From NCBI RefSeq assembly GCF_001269655.1, contig NZ_LHVE01000009.1, positions 434,001 to 498,000 on the forward strand: 64,000 nucleotides of DNA. The letters run 5' to 3'. Each line of letters opens with the position of its first letter. Within the stretch, counting starts at the first letter, position 1. The translations under genes and the position numbers were made by a program. The notes beneath the pieces were generated by a model that saw nothing but the letters and a program-made list of their open reading frames with translations, ran no database searches and had not been told where the DNA came from. This document shows positions 46,670 to 55,087 of this stretch, piece by piece. This stretch comes from Pseudomonas thivervalensis. GTDB lineage: Bacteria > Pseudomonadota > Gammaproteobacteria > Pseudomonadales > Pseudomonadaceae.

Positions 46670-47773
46670 ATGAACGTTGAAAAAAACTTTGCGAGTCGTG
46701 CTTCGCTATGGGGGGCTTGCGCCCTGGTGGGATGCCTGTTGGCCAGCGTGCCCTGGGTCGCACAGGCCACGACATTGGCGGTGCTGCAGCAACCGGCGCT
46801 GCCGACGGTCAAGGCCTCGCGCGCGGTATTGCTTGGGCTGGCCCGTGCCGGCGAGCGCCTGGTCGCGGTTGGCGAGCGTGGGATCGTGCTGCTCTCCGAC
46901 GACGCTGGCGTGACGTGGCGCCAGGCCAAGGTGCCGGTCAGCGTCAGCCTGACGGCGGTGCAGTTCGTCGATGCCGAGCAGGGCTGGGCAGTCGGTCACC
47001 TTGGCGTGGTGCTGCATACCGAGGACGGCGGACAAACCTGGCAAAAACAACTCGACGGTGAGCGTGCCATCGCCCTGGCGGTGCAGACCGCTGAGCGCGA
47101 TGCCCATCAACCTGGCGGTGGCATCCACTTGGAGCAGGCACGGCACATGCTCGATGACGGACCGGACAAGCCGTTTCTCGACCTGTACTTCAGCGACCGC
47201 CTGCACGGCTACGTCGTGGGCGCCTACAACCAGATCTACCGCACCGACGACGGCGGGCGAAGCTGGCAACCGTGGATGCAGCATGTGGACAATCCCCAGG
47301 GCTTGAACCTGTATGGCATCCGCGCCTTGGGCAAGGATCTGCTGTTGGTGGGGGAGCGCGGCCTGCTGTTGCGTTCGACCGATGCCGGGCAGTCATTCCA
47401 GGCCTTGAAGTCACCGTATGAGGGCAGCTTCTTCGGCCTGCTCGGCACCCGCGATGGGGCCTTGATTGCCTATGGCTTGCGCGGAAACGCCTGGTGGTCC
47501 GACGACCGTGGCGGCAGTTGGCGACGTTTGGAAACCGGTATCGAATCGACCCTGGCGAGCGCCCTCGAACTGCGCGACGGCAGCCTGCTGTTGGCCAGCC
47601 AGAGCGGTGAGCTTCTCTTCAGTCATGACCAGGGGCGCAGCTTCGACAAGCGTCAGAGCCGCAGTGGCGGGACCGTCGCTGCCGTGCAACAGGCGGTCGA
47701 CGGCAGCCTGGCCAGCGTCGGCTTGAGCGGCGTGGCCGCTGACCAGGATCCGCGGGCCTCGGGTAAACCTTGA
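46670..47773 (+). CDS. Ycf48/BNR-like beta-propeller protein, exported
   Basis: 367 residues with an N-terminal hydrophobic segment (LVGCLLASVPWVAQATT), then repeats of the Ycf48/BNR kind (ERGIVLLSDDAGVTWRQAK; HLGVVLHTEDGGQTWQKQL; AYNQIYRTDDGGRSWQPWM; RGNAWWSDDRGGSWRRLE), with SxDxGxTW boxes in each blade. Such proteins stand next to DUF1302/DUF1329/MMPL genes and probably serve as an assembly or docking factor. It starts 69 bases after DUF1329; no strong ribosome site beyond GGCGGGA. Confidence 0.83.
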   Translation: MNVEKNFASRASLWGACALVGCLLASVPWVAQATTLAVLQQPALPTVKASRAVLLGLARAGERLVAVGERGIVLLSDDAGVTWRQAKVPVSVSLTAVQFVDAEQGWAVGHLGVVLHTEDGGQTWQKQLDGERAIALAVQTAERDAHQPGGGIHLEQARHMLDDGPDKPFLDLYFSDRLHGYVVGAYNQIYRTDDGGRSWQPWMQHVDNPQGLNLYGIRALGKDLLLVGERGLLLRSTDAGQSFQALKSPYEGSFFGLLGTRDGALIAYGLRGNAWWSDDRGGSWRRLETGIESTLASALELRDGSLLLASQSGELLFSHDQGRSFDKRQSRSGGTVAAVQQAVDGSLASVGLSGVAADQDPRASGKP

Positions 47774-47825
47774 AACTTCACGGTGTAGCGCTATCGGGCC
47801 ACGGCTCGTGCAACAGGAGTCAAAC

Positions 47826-50246
47826 TTGAAAGACGACAGAACCCAAACCGTGATCGGCCGCCAGGAAGACTTCGACCGGGCGTCGGGCAACTTCGCTGAG
47901 CGGGCGATCTTCAACCATCGACCGCTGGTGATCCTGCTGTGCCTGCTGGTGACCTTGGTGCTCGGTTGGCAAGCCACGCGCATCGGCATCAATGCCAGCT
48001 ACGAGAAAACCATTCCCACCGGGCATCCCTATGTCGCCAATTTCCTCGAGAACCGCAGTGAGTTGAGCGGTCTGGGCAACTCGCTGCGGATCGCCGTGGA
48101 GGTCAAGCAAGGGAGCATTTTCAACAAGGACTACCTCGACACCCTGGCCAAGCTCAACGACGAGCTTTATCTGCTGCCGGGTGTCGATCGCCCCTACATG
48201 AAGTCGCTATGGACCCCGACCACGCGCTGGACCGCCGTGACCGAAGAAGGGCTAGACGGCGGCACGGTGATCCCCGACGACTACGACGGTTCGGCCACCA
48301 GCATCGAGCAGGTGCGGACCAACGTGGCCCGCTCCGGGGAGGTCGGTCAATTGGTCGCCGGCAACTTCAAGTCCAGCGTGATCTTCGTGCCGCTGCTGGA
48401 AATCAATCCGCAGACGGGCAAGGCGCTGGACTATGGCGACTTTTCCCGGCAACTGGAGACGCTGCGGGACAAGTACCAGACCGACGACCTGCGGATTCAC
48501 ATCACCGGATTTACCAAGATCGTCGGCGACTTGATCGAGGGCATGACCCAGGTCCTGCTGTTCTTCGTGGTGGCGGTACTGGTGACGGTGCTGGTGCTGT
48601 TCGGCTACACCCGTTGCGCACGCAGCACTCTGGTGGTGGTGACCTGTTCACTGGCGGCGGTGCTCTGGCAACTGGGGCTGCTTGCCTTGCTCGGTTATGA
48701 GCTCGACCCATACTCGGCACTGGTGCCGTTCCTGGTGTTCGCCATTGGCATGAGCCATGGCGCGCAGAAGATGAATGGCATCATGCAGGACATCGGCCGC
48801 GGCACCCACCGGGTGGTCGCCGCGCGTTATACCTTCCGCCGACTGTTCGCTGCTGGCATCACCGCGTTGCTCTGTGATGCGGTCGGTTTTGCGGTGTTGC
48901 TGCTGATCAACATCCGGGTGATCCAGGACCTGGCGGTCACTGCGAGTCTCGGGGTCGCGGTGCTGATTTTCACCAACCTGATTCTGCTGCCGATCCTGCT
49001 CAGCTACATTGGCGTCAGCCCGGCGGCGGCGCAACGCAGCCTGAGTGCGGAAACCAATGAGCAGCAGGCGCAGATCAAGCATCCATTGTGGCGTGCGCTC
49101 GATCTGTTCACCCAACCGCGCTGGGCCATTGGTGCCATGTTGGTGGGCTTGTTGTTGGCCGCATTTGGCTTCGCCGTGAGCCTGCACCTGAAGATCGGCG
49201 ACCTGGACCCCGGTGCTCCGGAGCTGCGGGCCGACTCGCGCTACAACCGCGATGCGTTGTTCATGACCCAAAATTATGCGGCCAGCTCGGATATTTTCGT
49301 GGTCATGATCAAGACCCCGGAGGATCAATGCACCCGTTACGTCAGCCTGTCCGCGGTCGATGCATTGGCCTGGCAACTGGAGCAATTGCCCGGCGTGGAA
49401 TCGACCACCTCGATGGCGGCGCTGAGCAAGATCGCCACGGCCGGATATAACGAAGGCAATTTCAAGTGGTATGAACTGATCCCCAACGACGGCGCGCTGG
49501 GTGCCGTGCAGACCCGTGCACCGCGGGAGCTGTTCAATCAGGGCTGCTCGATGCTGTCGCTGTATGTCTACCTGGCCGATCACAAGGCTGACACCTTGAA
49601 CCGTGTGGTGGAGGCCAGCGAGCAATTCATTGCCGGACACCAGATGCCGGAGGTCAAGTTCATGCTGGCGGCCGGCAGCGCGGGGATCGAAGCGGCGACC
49701 AATATCGTGGTGAAGAAGTCCATGCGCGAGATGCTGTTCTGGGTCTACGGTGCGGTCAGCCTGCTGTGCTTGCTGACTTTCCGCAGCTGGCGCGCGACCC
49801 TGTGTGCGATGCTGCCGCTGATGCTCACTTCGGTCCTGTGCGAGGCGCTGATGGTGGGGCTGGGCATGGGGGTGAAAGTCGCGACACTGCCGGTCATTGC
49901 TTTGGGCGTGGGCATTGGCGTCGATTATGCACTCTATGTGCTGAGCGTGATCCTGGCGCGGATGCGTGCCGGTGACACCCTGGCCCAGGCGTACTACCAG
50001 GCGCTTCTGTTCACCGGCAAAGTGGTGTTGCTGACGGGTATGACCTTGGCGGTGGCGGTGTCGACCTGGGCGTTTTCGCCGATCAAGTTTCAGGCTGACA
50101 TGGGGATCTTGCTGGCCTTTATGTTTTTGGTGAACATGCTGGGGGCCTTGATTCTGCTGCCGGCTTTGGCTTGGTTGCTGTTGCCGCAGAGGGTGTTTGC
50201 AAAAAAGCCTGTGCTTAGTCGGCGGGAGCGGTGGGTTAGGGGGTGA
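47826..50246 (+). CDS. MMPL/RND-superfamily transporter
   Basis: 806 residues with 12 predicted membrane spans in the RND arrangement: TM1, large periplasmic loop, TM2-6 (VLLFFVVAVLVTVLVLFGYT; LVPFLVFAIGMSHGAQKMNG), TM7, second loop, TM8-12 (VATLPVIALGVGIGVDYALY). It belongs to the HpnN/MMPL-like branch. TTG 47826 is taken as start because AGGAG (47815-47819) lies six bases ahead; a GTG at 47808 is the alternative. Last gene of the operon; together with DUF1302, DUF1329 and the propeller it probably forms an envelope-spanning route for a hydrophobic aromatic. Confidence 0.87.
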   Translation: MKDDRTQTVIGRQEDFDRASGNFAERAIFNHRPLVILLCLLVTLVLGWQATRIGINASYEKTIPTGHPYVANFLENRSELSGLGNSLRIAVEVKQGSIFNKDYLDTLAKLNDELYLLPGVDRPYMKSLWTPTTRWTAVTEEGLDGGTVIPDDYDGSATSIEQVRTNVARSGEVGQLVAGNFKSSVIFVPLLEINPQTGKALDYGDFSRQLETLRDKYQTDDLRIHITGFTKIVGDLIEGMTQVLLFFVVAVLVTVLVLFGYTRCARSTLVVVTCSLAAVLWQLGLLALLGYELDPYSALVPFLVFAIGMSHGAQKMNGIMQDIGRGTHRVVAARYTFRRLFAAGITALLCDAVGFAVLLLINIRVIQDLAVTASLGVAVLIFTNLILLPILLSYIGVSPAAAQRSLSAETNEQQAQIKHPLWRALDLFTQPRWAIGAMLVGLLLAAFGFAVSLHLKIGDLDPGAPELRADSRYNRDALFMTQNYAASSDIFVVMIKTPEDQCTRYVSLSAVDALAWQLEQLPGVESTTSMAALSKIATAGYNEGNFKWYELIPNDGALGAVQTRAPRELFNQGCSMLSLYVYLADHKADTLNRVVEASEQFIAGHQMPEVKFMLAAGSAGIEAATNIVVKKSMREMLFWVYGAVSLLCLLTFRSWRATLCAMLPLMLTSVLCEALMVGLGMGVKVATLPVIALGVGIGVDYALYVLSVILARMRAGDTLAQAYYQALLFTGKVVLLTGMTLAVAVSTWAFSPIKFQADMGILLAFMFLVNMLGALILLPALAWLLLPQRVFAKKPVLSRRERWVRG

Positions 50247-50263
50247 CGTTTTTTTGGAAGGGT

Positions 50264-50354
50264 TGTGGGAGCGGGCTTGCTCGCGAAGGGGCTGGCACAG
50301 CCAACATCTTCATTGACTGAGCCACCGCCATTGCGAGCAAGCTTTGCTCCCACA
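50264..50354. repeat. REPIN, family B
   Basis: Left arm TGTGGGAGCGGGCTTGCTCG, right arm GCGAGCAAGCTTTGCTCCCA (with extra bases in the core). Follows the MMPL gene. Confidence 0.83.
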
Positions 50355-50375
50355 GATCTGATATCTGATGGGGGT

Positions 50376-50428
50376 ACGACCCGCCGTCAGGGCGGAACCA
50401 TAAGCAGCCGTTACCGCAGCAACGGATA
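50376..50428. other. Double-hairpin element between MMPL and MFS genes
   Basis: Two small stems in a row: CCGCC-GTCAG-GGCGG (50381-50395) and CCGTT/AACGG (50408-50425). No T-run follows. It could be a structured RNA piece or a dispersed repeat; no function can be given. Confidence 0.3.
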
Positions 50429-50439
50429 TTCACACCAAG

Positions 50440-51657
50440 TCAAACAACCGATTTCGCCGCACCCAACCCCGGCCCAGCCGAATAACGAATCACACTAAGA
50501 ACAGCCAACGTCGCAACCACCAACCCCGGAGAAGTCGCCAGCAATACGGCGGTAGTCCCACCCCCGGCCGCCAGGATCTGCCCAGCAGCCAGAGGCCCGG
50601 CCACCGAGCCCAGGCGCCCGATCGCCACCGCCGCACCCACTCCCGTCGCACGCACCGCCGTAGGATAGGAGGGCGGTGCCAACGCATAGAGAACCAACTG
50701 CGCAGCCATGACAAACAACCCGGCGGCAAACCCGGCAATCGCCATTGGCACGATACCAACGGACAACCCGACCCCGGCCAGGGCGCTCAGCAGACCGGCA
50801 TAGACGAACAGCACCACCTTGACCCCATTGCAACGGTCCAGCAACAGACCACCGAGCAACGAGCCAAGGGCACCGCCGATGTTGAACAGCATCTGCACCA
50901 GCCCGGCCTGGGGTTTGCTGAAGCCCTGTTCCAGCAGCAACGACGGCAGCCAGTTGAGCAACATGTACATCACCGTCAGGGTAAAAAAGTAGCTCAGCCA
51001 CAGCGCCAAGGTAGTTCGGCCGCGACCTTCACCGAACAGCGCCTGGACGGTGGAGCTTCGCGATGAGGCGCCGTCACCCTGGGCCTGGCGAAAGGCGCTG
51101 GATTCGGGAAGCCACAGGAGCATCAACGGGACCACCAGCAAGGGCGCCAACCCACCGATGAAAAACGTCATCTGCCAGTGTTCGCCAAACAGCATCGCGA
51201 CCACTGCCGCCAGCGCACCACCCAATGGCACCCCCGCATACATCACGCTGATGGCCGTGCCCCGGCGTTGCTCGCCCACGGCTTCGGCGCACAGGGCAAT
51301 GAGGTTGGGCAGGGCGGCGCCCAGGCCCAGGCCGGTCATGAAGCGCACCAGCAAGAGGCTGGAGAAGTGTTCGACATAAGCGGTGCTGAGGGAAAACACA
51401 CCGAACAGCAAGACCGCGGCGATGAGGATTTTCTTGCGACCGATGCGATCAGCGATCCAGCCGCCGAAGAAGGCGCCCGGCAGCAACCCGATGATACCGG
51501 CGCTGAACACCCAGCCCATCATTCTCGGGTCGAGGGCAAAGGTCTGTCGCAACCCTGCGGCGGCGGTACCGGCTGACTGCAGGTCGAAACCTTCGATCAA
51601 CGCAACGATGAAACACAAGGCGATGGTCAGCGTCGCACGACGCGCCGGACGGTCCAT
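50440..51657 (-). CDS. MFS transporter, aromatic acid:H+ symporter (AAHS) type
   Basis: 405 residues, 12 membrane spans. The TM1 motif IEGFDLQSAG (aspartate typical of aromatic acid symporters) and GWIADRIGRKKI between TM2 and TM3 place it in the AAHS family. It probably takes up ferulate, p-coumarate or related hydroxycinnamates for the adjacent ech-vdh-fcs genes. The ATG (51657) follows a CA tract (CACAAAAACAATAAGAG on the coding strand, 51666-51682). Divergent from the OprD-like porin. Confidence 0.86.
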   Translation of the reverse strand: MDRPARRATLTIALCFIVALIEGFDLQSAGTAAAGLRQTFALDPRMMGWVFSAGIIGLLPGAFFGGWIADRIGRKKILIAAVLLFGVFSLSTAYVEHFSSLLLVRFMTGLGLGAALPNLIALCAEAVGEQRRGTAISVMYAGVPLGGALAAVVAMLFGEHWQMTFFIGGLAPLLVVPLMLLWLPESSAFRQAQGDGASSRSSTVQALFGEGRGRTTLALWLSYFFTLTVMYMLLNWLPSLLLEQGFSKPQAGLVQMLFNIGGALGSLLGGLLLDRCNGVKVVLFVYAGLLSALAGVGLSVGIVPMAIAGFAAGLFVMAAQLVLYALAPPSYPTAVRATGVGAAVAIGRLGSVAGPLAAGQILAAGGGTTAVLLATSPGLVVATLAVLSVIRYSAGPGLGAAKSVV

Positions 51658-51725
51658 GGCAAATCCTCTTATTGTTTTTGTGAGGGAACACCGGCTCGGA
51701 GGAAAACCGGTGGGTGCATTTAAGA

Positions 51726-51742
51726 TTAACAAAGCTAACTAA
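51726..51742 (-). promoter_or_regulatory. Putative MarR operator upstream of the MFS gene
   Basis: TTAACAAAGCTAACTAA; on the minus strand it reads TTAGTTAGCTTTGTTAA and matches 51833-51849 (TTAGTTAATTACATTAA) in both outer parts. Confidence 0.5.
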
Positions 51743-51832
51743 AAAATGAAGGGTGCGAATAGGACGTCAATACCTGGCCAGTTCATTATAAAAATCAGCG
51801 GTTTGGCAGAAATCTACGGATGAATTAGTAAA

Positions 51833-51850
51833 TTAGTTAATTACATTAAC
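51833..51850 (+). promoter_or_regulatory. Putative MarR operator upstream of the OprD-like porin gene
   Basis: TTAGTTAATTACATTAAC, sharing TAGTTAATT with the ech operator (54078-54100). Lies in a 313-base AT-rich spacer between the MFS and porin genes. Confidence 0.55.
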
Positions 51851-51940
51851 GTTCGATTATCGGTCATTGTCGATTGACGAAGCACCTGCCTCGTTTCCAT
51901 TCTTTGCTCGCACGGCCCCCATCGCCAAGGTTGGGCCGAT

Positions 51941-51957
51941 CAAAACAACAACAATAA
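51941..51957 (+). promoter_or_regulatory. CA motif (Crc/Hfq-type) before the porin gene
   Basis: CAAAACAACAACAATAA, the clearest AAnAAnAA tract of the window, 14-30 bases before ATG 51971 and in the place of a normal Shine-Dalgarno. Confidence 0.65.
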
Positions 51958-51970
51958 ATGGACATCGACC

Positions 51971-53278
51971 ATGCCAAATCTCGCTCGGGACGTGCTGACG
52001 GCGCGCCCTGTTTCATCCCTGGTTCCTCTGCTGGCCTGCCTCGGGTTGAGCCTGGGTTCTCCGGCCTTGTGGGCGGAAGGGTTCATCGACGACAGCCACG
52101 GCACCCTGACCTTGCGCAACTACTACATGGACCGCGACTACAAGGACGACGGCGCCAAGACCGCAGCCCGGGAATGGGCCCAAGGCGTGTTCATGAACGT
52201 CGAGTCGGGATTTACCCCAGGCACGGTCGGGTTCGGCCTGGACGTGAGGGGATTGTTGGGCGTCAAGCTCGACTCGTCGCCGGATCGCAGTGGCACCGAA
52301 CTGTTGCCGGTGTCCAGCAGCGACAAACGCGCGGCGGATGAGTATTCGCGCCTGGGCGTGACCGGCAAGCTGCGTTTCGCGCAAACCACAGTGAAGACCG
52401 GCGACGTGTCGATTTTCCTGCCGTTTGCCTTTGCGAGCCCGTCGCGGTTGCTGCCGCAGACCTTTCGCGGCACGACCCTCAGTTCCAAGGATTTCGACGG
52501 TTTGACGTTGAACACCGGTTACATCGACCGCATCGCCCGGCGCGATTCCACCGACTACCAGCCGATGAGCATCGCCTCGCCCAACCGCCGTTTCAATGGC
52601 GCGGCGACTTCTTCCCATATGGCGTATGTGGGCGGCGACTACCAAGTCAACAAAGACCTCAGCCTGCGGGCCTACCACGCCGAAGTAGCGGATTTGTATC
52701 AACAGAATACCCTGGCATTGCTGCACAACCTGCCATTGGGCGACGGTGTGCTAACCACCGACCTGCGCAGTTTTTTCAGTGATGAAGACGGTGCGGCCAA
52801 GGCCGGGAAGGTGGATAACCGCAATGTCTCGGCGCTGGTCGGCTATCGCTTGGGAGGGCATCGTGTGAGCCTGGGCTACATGCACGCCAGTGGCGATACG
52901 GCCACGCCCTACGTGTCCGGCACCGAGCTGATGGGCCTGAGCGAAATGACCATGAGTTCGGACTTTCTCAATGCCAAGGAGCGCACTTGGCAGGCGATCC
53001 ATGACTACGATTTCGCTGCCGTGGGCGTGCCGGGCTTGAGGACCCGACTGCGTTATGTGCGTGGCGACCACATCGAGCTGGCGGCCCTCAATGCCGAGGA
53101 TCGCAAGGAACGCGAGTTCCAGATGGAACTGGGATACGTGATCCAGAGCGGCCCGCTGAAAAACGTCGGGCTGTTGGCGCGCAAATCGATCTACCGCAAC
53201 GACTTCCCCGGTACGGCGGCGTTTCGCGACGAGAACCAGACCCGGTTCCTGGTGACGTACAGCGTGCCGATCTGGTGA
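51971..53278 (+). CDS. OprD-family outer-membrane porin
   Basis: 435 residues, signal peptide (LVPLLACLGLSLGSPALWA), then the OprD opening GFIDDSHGTLTLRNYYMDRD and beta-strand repeats to the end (FLVTYSVPIW, terminal Trp after an aromatic pattern). OprD porins of this subgroup (OpdK/VanP-like) pass aromatic acids such as vanillate or ferulate. No good ribosome site is present; translation starts behind a CA tract, so Crc/Hfq control is likely. It shares a regulatory region with the divergent MFS transporter. Confidence 0.88.
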   Translation: MPNLARDVLTARPVSSLVPLLACLGLSLGSPALWAEGFIDDSHGTLTLRNYYMDRDYKDDGAKTAAREWAQGVFMNVESGFTPGTVGFGLDVRGLLGVKLDSSPDRSGTELLPVSSSDKRAADEYSRLGVTGKLRFAQTTVKTGDVSIFLPFAFASPSRLLPQTFRGTTLSSKDFDGLTLNTGYIDRIARRDSTDYQPMSIASPNRRFNGAATSSHMAYVGGDYQVNKDLSLRAYHAEVADLYQQNTLALLHNLPLGDGVLTTDLRSFFSDEDGAAKAGKVDNRNVSALVGYRLGGHRVSLGYMHASGDTATPYVSGTELMGLSEMTMSSDFLNAKERTWQAIHDYDFAAVGVPGLRTRLRYVRGDHIELAALNAEDRKEREFQMELGYVIQSGPLKNVGLLARKSIYRNDFPGTAAFRDENQTRFLVTYSVPIW

Positions 53279-53303
53279 TGCGCTGAGGTGCGACGCAGCA
53301 CTT

Positions 53304-53438
53304 TTGTGGCGAGGGAGCTTGCTCCCGCTGGGTTGCGCAGCAACCCCAAAACCGTCGACTCGGTCATTCTGACGCACCGTATTCAATAGCCTGGGGGCTG
53401 CTGCGCAGCCCAGCGGGAGCAAGCTTCCTCGCCACAGG
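53304..53438. repeat. REPIN, family A
   Basis: Arms TTGTGGCGAGGGAGCTTGCT and AGCGGGAGCAAGCTTCCTCG (one mismatch), between the convergent porin and MarR genes. Confidence 0.88.
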
Positions 53439-53453
53439 GAGGAGCGGTGTTCC

Positions 53454-53939
53454 TTATTGGTAAACCTTCTTCAACAACCGCAGCAACTCCTCGCGCTCGG
53501 CCCCTGAGAGGGCTGCGGTGGAGTCAAGGTCGCTCTGGGCGGCGATGTGCTGGAGTTCCTTGAGCAGGGTTTCGCCGGTCTTGCTCAGGAAAATCCCGTA
53601 GGAGCGCTTGTCCGGCTTGCAGCGCACACGCACGGCCAGGGCCCGGCTTTCCAGTTTGTTCAGCAGCGGCACTACTTGCGGCGGCTCGATCGCCAGGGCC
53701 TTGGCCAGGTCGGCCTGCATCAGGCCGGGATTCTGGTCGATGATCGCCAGGGCCGAGAACTGGGCGGGGCGCAGGTCATGGACGGCGAGCCGGCCGATCA
53801 GGTTCTGGAACAGTTTCAACTGGGCGCGGCGCAGGGCGTAGCCGATCAGGTCGTCCAGCGCGGAGTCCAGCGGTGCCTGCGCGTCGGTACCGGTGACCGG
53901 GGGCTCGGCGGGTTCGGCAAGCTTGGAAGACTTGGCCAT
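53454..53939 (-). CDS. MarR-family regulator of hydroxycinnamate catabolism (FerR-like)
   Basis: 161 residues, winged helix of the MarR type (LRPAQFSALAIIDQNPGLMQ; IEPPQVVPLLNKLESRALAV; DKRSYGIFLSKTGETLLKEL). It stands divergent to ech with 213 bases between. In ferulate/p-coumarate loci a MarR repressor (FerR, HcaR, CouR) is released by the CoA thioester. ATG 53939 follows GAGGAAG; the longer TTG frame (53957) is less likely. Candidate operators are at 54078, 51833 and 51726. Confidence 0.85.
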   Translation of the reverse strand: MAKSSKLAEPAEPPVTGTDAQAPLDSALDDLIGYALRRAQLKLFQNLIGRLAVHDLRPAQFSALAIIDQNPGLMQADLAKALAIEPPQVVPLLNKLESRALAVRVRCKPDKRSYGIFLSKTGETLLKELQHIAAQSDLDSTAALSGAEREELLRLLKKVYQ

Positions 53940-54077
53940 CGAAATGAGCTTCCTCAAGGTAAGTGATTAACAAGGCTATCCAGTTTGCCGGGGTTGCGGC
54001 GCGCTGGCTACGGGCTTGGACATCTTCAAGTTTTTTAATCTTTAACCCAGCCTCTGAAAAATACAGGTAAATCGATT

Positions 54078-54100
54078 AATAGTTAATTGACATAACTATT
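54078..54100. promoter_or_regulatory. Putative MarR operator upstream of ech
   Basis: AATAGTTA-ATTGACA-TAACTATT: perfect 8-base arms with a 7-base spacer. The TTGACA inside could be a -35 element, so a bound repressor would block the promoter directly. It ends 52 bases before the ech start. Confidence 0.65.
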
Positions 54101-54152
54101 TTTCCGGTTTAGTTTTTGATCATCTTCAGCCAAGAACAAGAGAGCACGCATC

Positions 54153-54983
54153 ATGAGCAATTACGAAGGTCGCTGGAAAACGGTCAAGGTCGATATCGAG
54201 GAGGGCATCGCTTGGGTCACCCTTAACCGCCCGGAAAAACGCAACGCCATGAGCCCGACCCTCAATCGCGAGATGATCGACGTGCTCGAGACCTTGGAAC
54301 AGGATCCGGCCGCCGGCGTATTGGTGCTGACCGGAGCCGGTGATGCCTGGACCGCTGGCATGGACCTCAAGGAATACTTCCGCGAAGTGGACGCCGGGCC
54401 GGAAATCCTCCAGGAAAAAATCCGTCGCGAAGCGTCGCAGTGGCAGTGGAAGCTGCTGCGCATGTACGCCAAACCGACCATCGCCATGGTCAATGGCTGG
54501 TGTTTCGGTGGCGGTTTCAGCCCGCTGGTGGCGTGCGACCTGGCGATCTGTGCCGACGAAGCGACCTTCGGTCTTTCGGAAATCAACTGGGGCATCCCGC
54601 CGGGCAACTTGGTTAGCAAGGCCATGGCCGATACGGTGGGCCACCGCCAATCGCTGTACTACATCATGACCGGCAAGACCTTCGGCGGGCAGAAAGCCGC
54701 CGAAATGGGCCTGGTCAATGAAAGCGTGCCCCTGGCGCAACTGCGTGAAGTCACTGTGGAACTGGCGCGCAACCTGCTGGAAAAGAACCCGGTGGTGCTG
54801 CGGGCCGCCAAGCATGGCTTCAAACGTTGCCGCGAACTGACCTGGGAGCAGAACGAGGATTACCTGTACGCCAAGCTCGACCAGTCGCGCCTGCTCGACA
54901 CCGAGGGGGGGCGCGAGCAGGGGATGAAGCAGTTCCTGGACGACAAAAGCATCAAGCCGGGCCTGCAAACCTACAAGCGCTGA
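54153..54983 (+). CDS. ech: Feruloyl/p-coumaroyl-CoA hydratase-lyase
   Basis: 276 residues, crotonase fold: oxyanion-hole segment GDAWTAGMDLKEYF, then GWCFGGGFSPLVACDLAICA and the catalytic acid Glu143 in FGLSEINWGIPPGNLV, which is the family-specific motif of hydroxycinnamoyl-CoA hydratase-lyase. It hydrates feruloyl-CoA and cleaves it to vanillin plus acetyl-CoA. Length is exactly typical. The AAGAACAAGAGAG tract (54132-54144) is both ribosome site and CA motif. First gene of ech-vdh-fcs. Confidence 0.95.
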   Translation: MSNYEGRWKTVKVDIEEGIAWVTLNRPEKRNAMSPTLNREMIDVLETLEQDPAAGVLVLTGAGDAWTAGMDLKEYFREVDAGPEILQEKIRREASQWQWKLLRMYAKPTIAMVNGWCFGGGFSPLVACDLAICADEATFGLSEINWGIPPGNLVSKAMADTVGHRQSLYYIMTGKTFGGQKAAEMGLVNESVPLAQLREVTVELARNLLEKNPVVLRAAKHGFKRCRELTWEQNEDYLYAKLDQSRLLDTEGGREQGMKQFLDDKSIKPGLQTYKR

Positions 54984-55087
54984 GACAACCGCGCCGCGGG
55001 TGCCATCGAGCGCCCGCAGGCTGTTCGTCCAAAGCCCTCGGCGCTACTGTGACTGTATTCCGATAAAGACAATAAAGAGGAATCACC

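Noticed and set aside
53304..53438. REPIN as transcription terminator for the porin gene
   Set aside because: It can form a long hairpin but has no T-run, and identical elements lie at many other places, so a specific terminator call is not supported.
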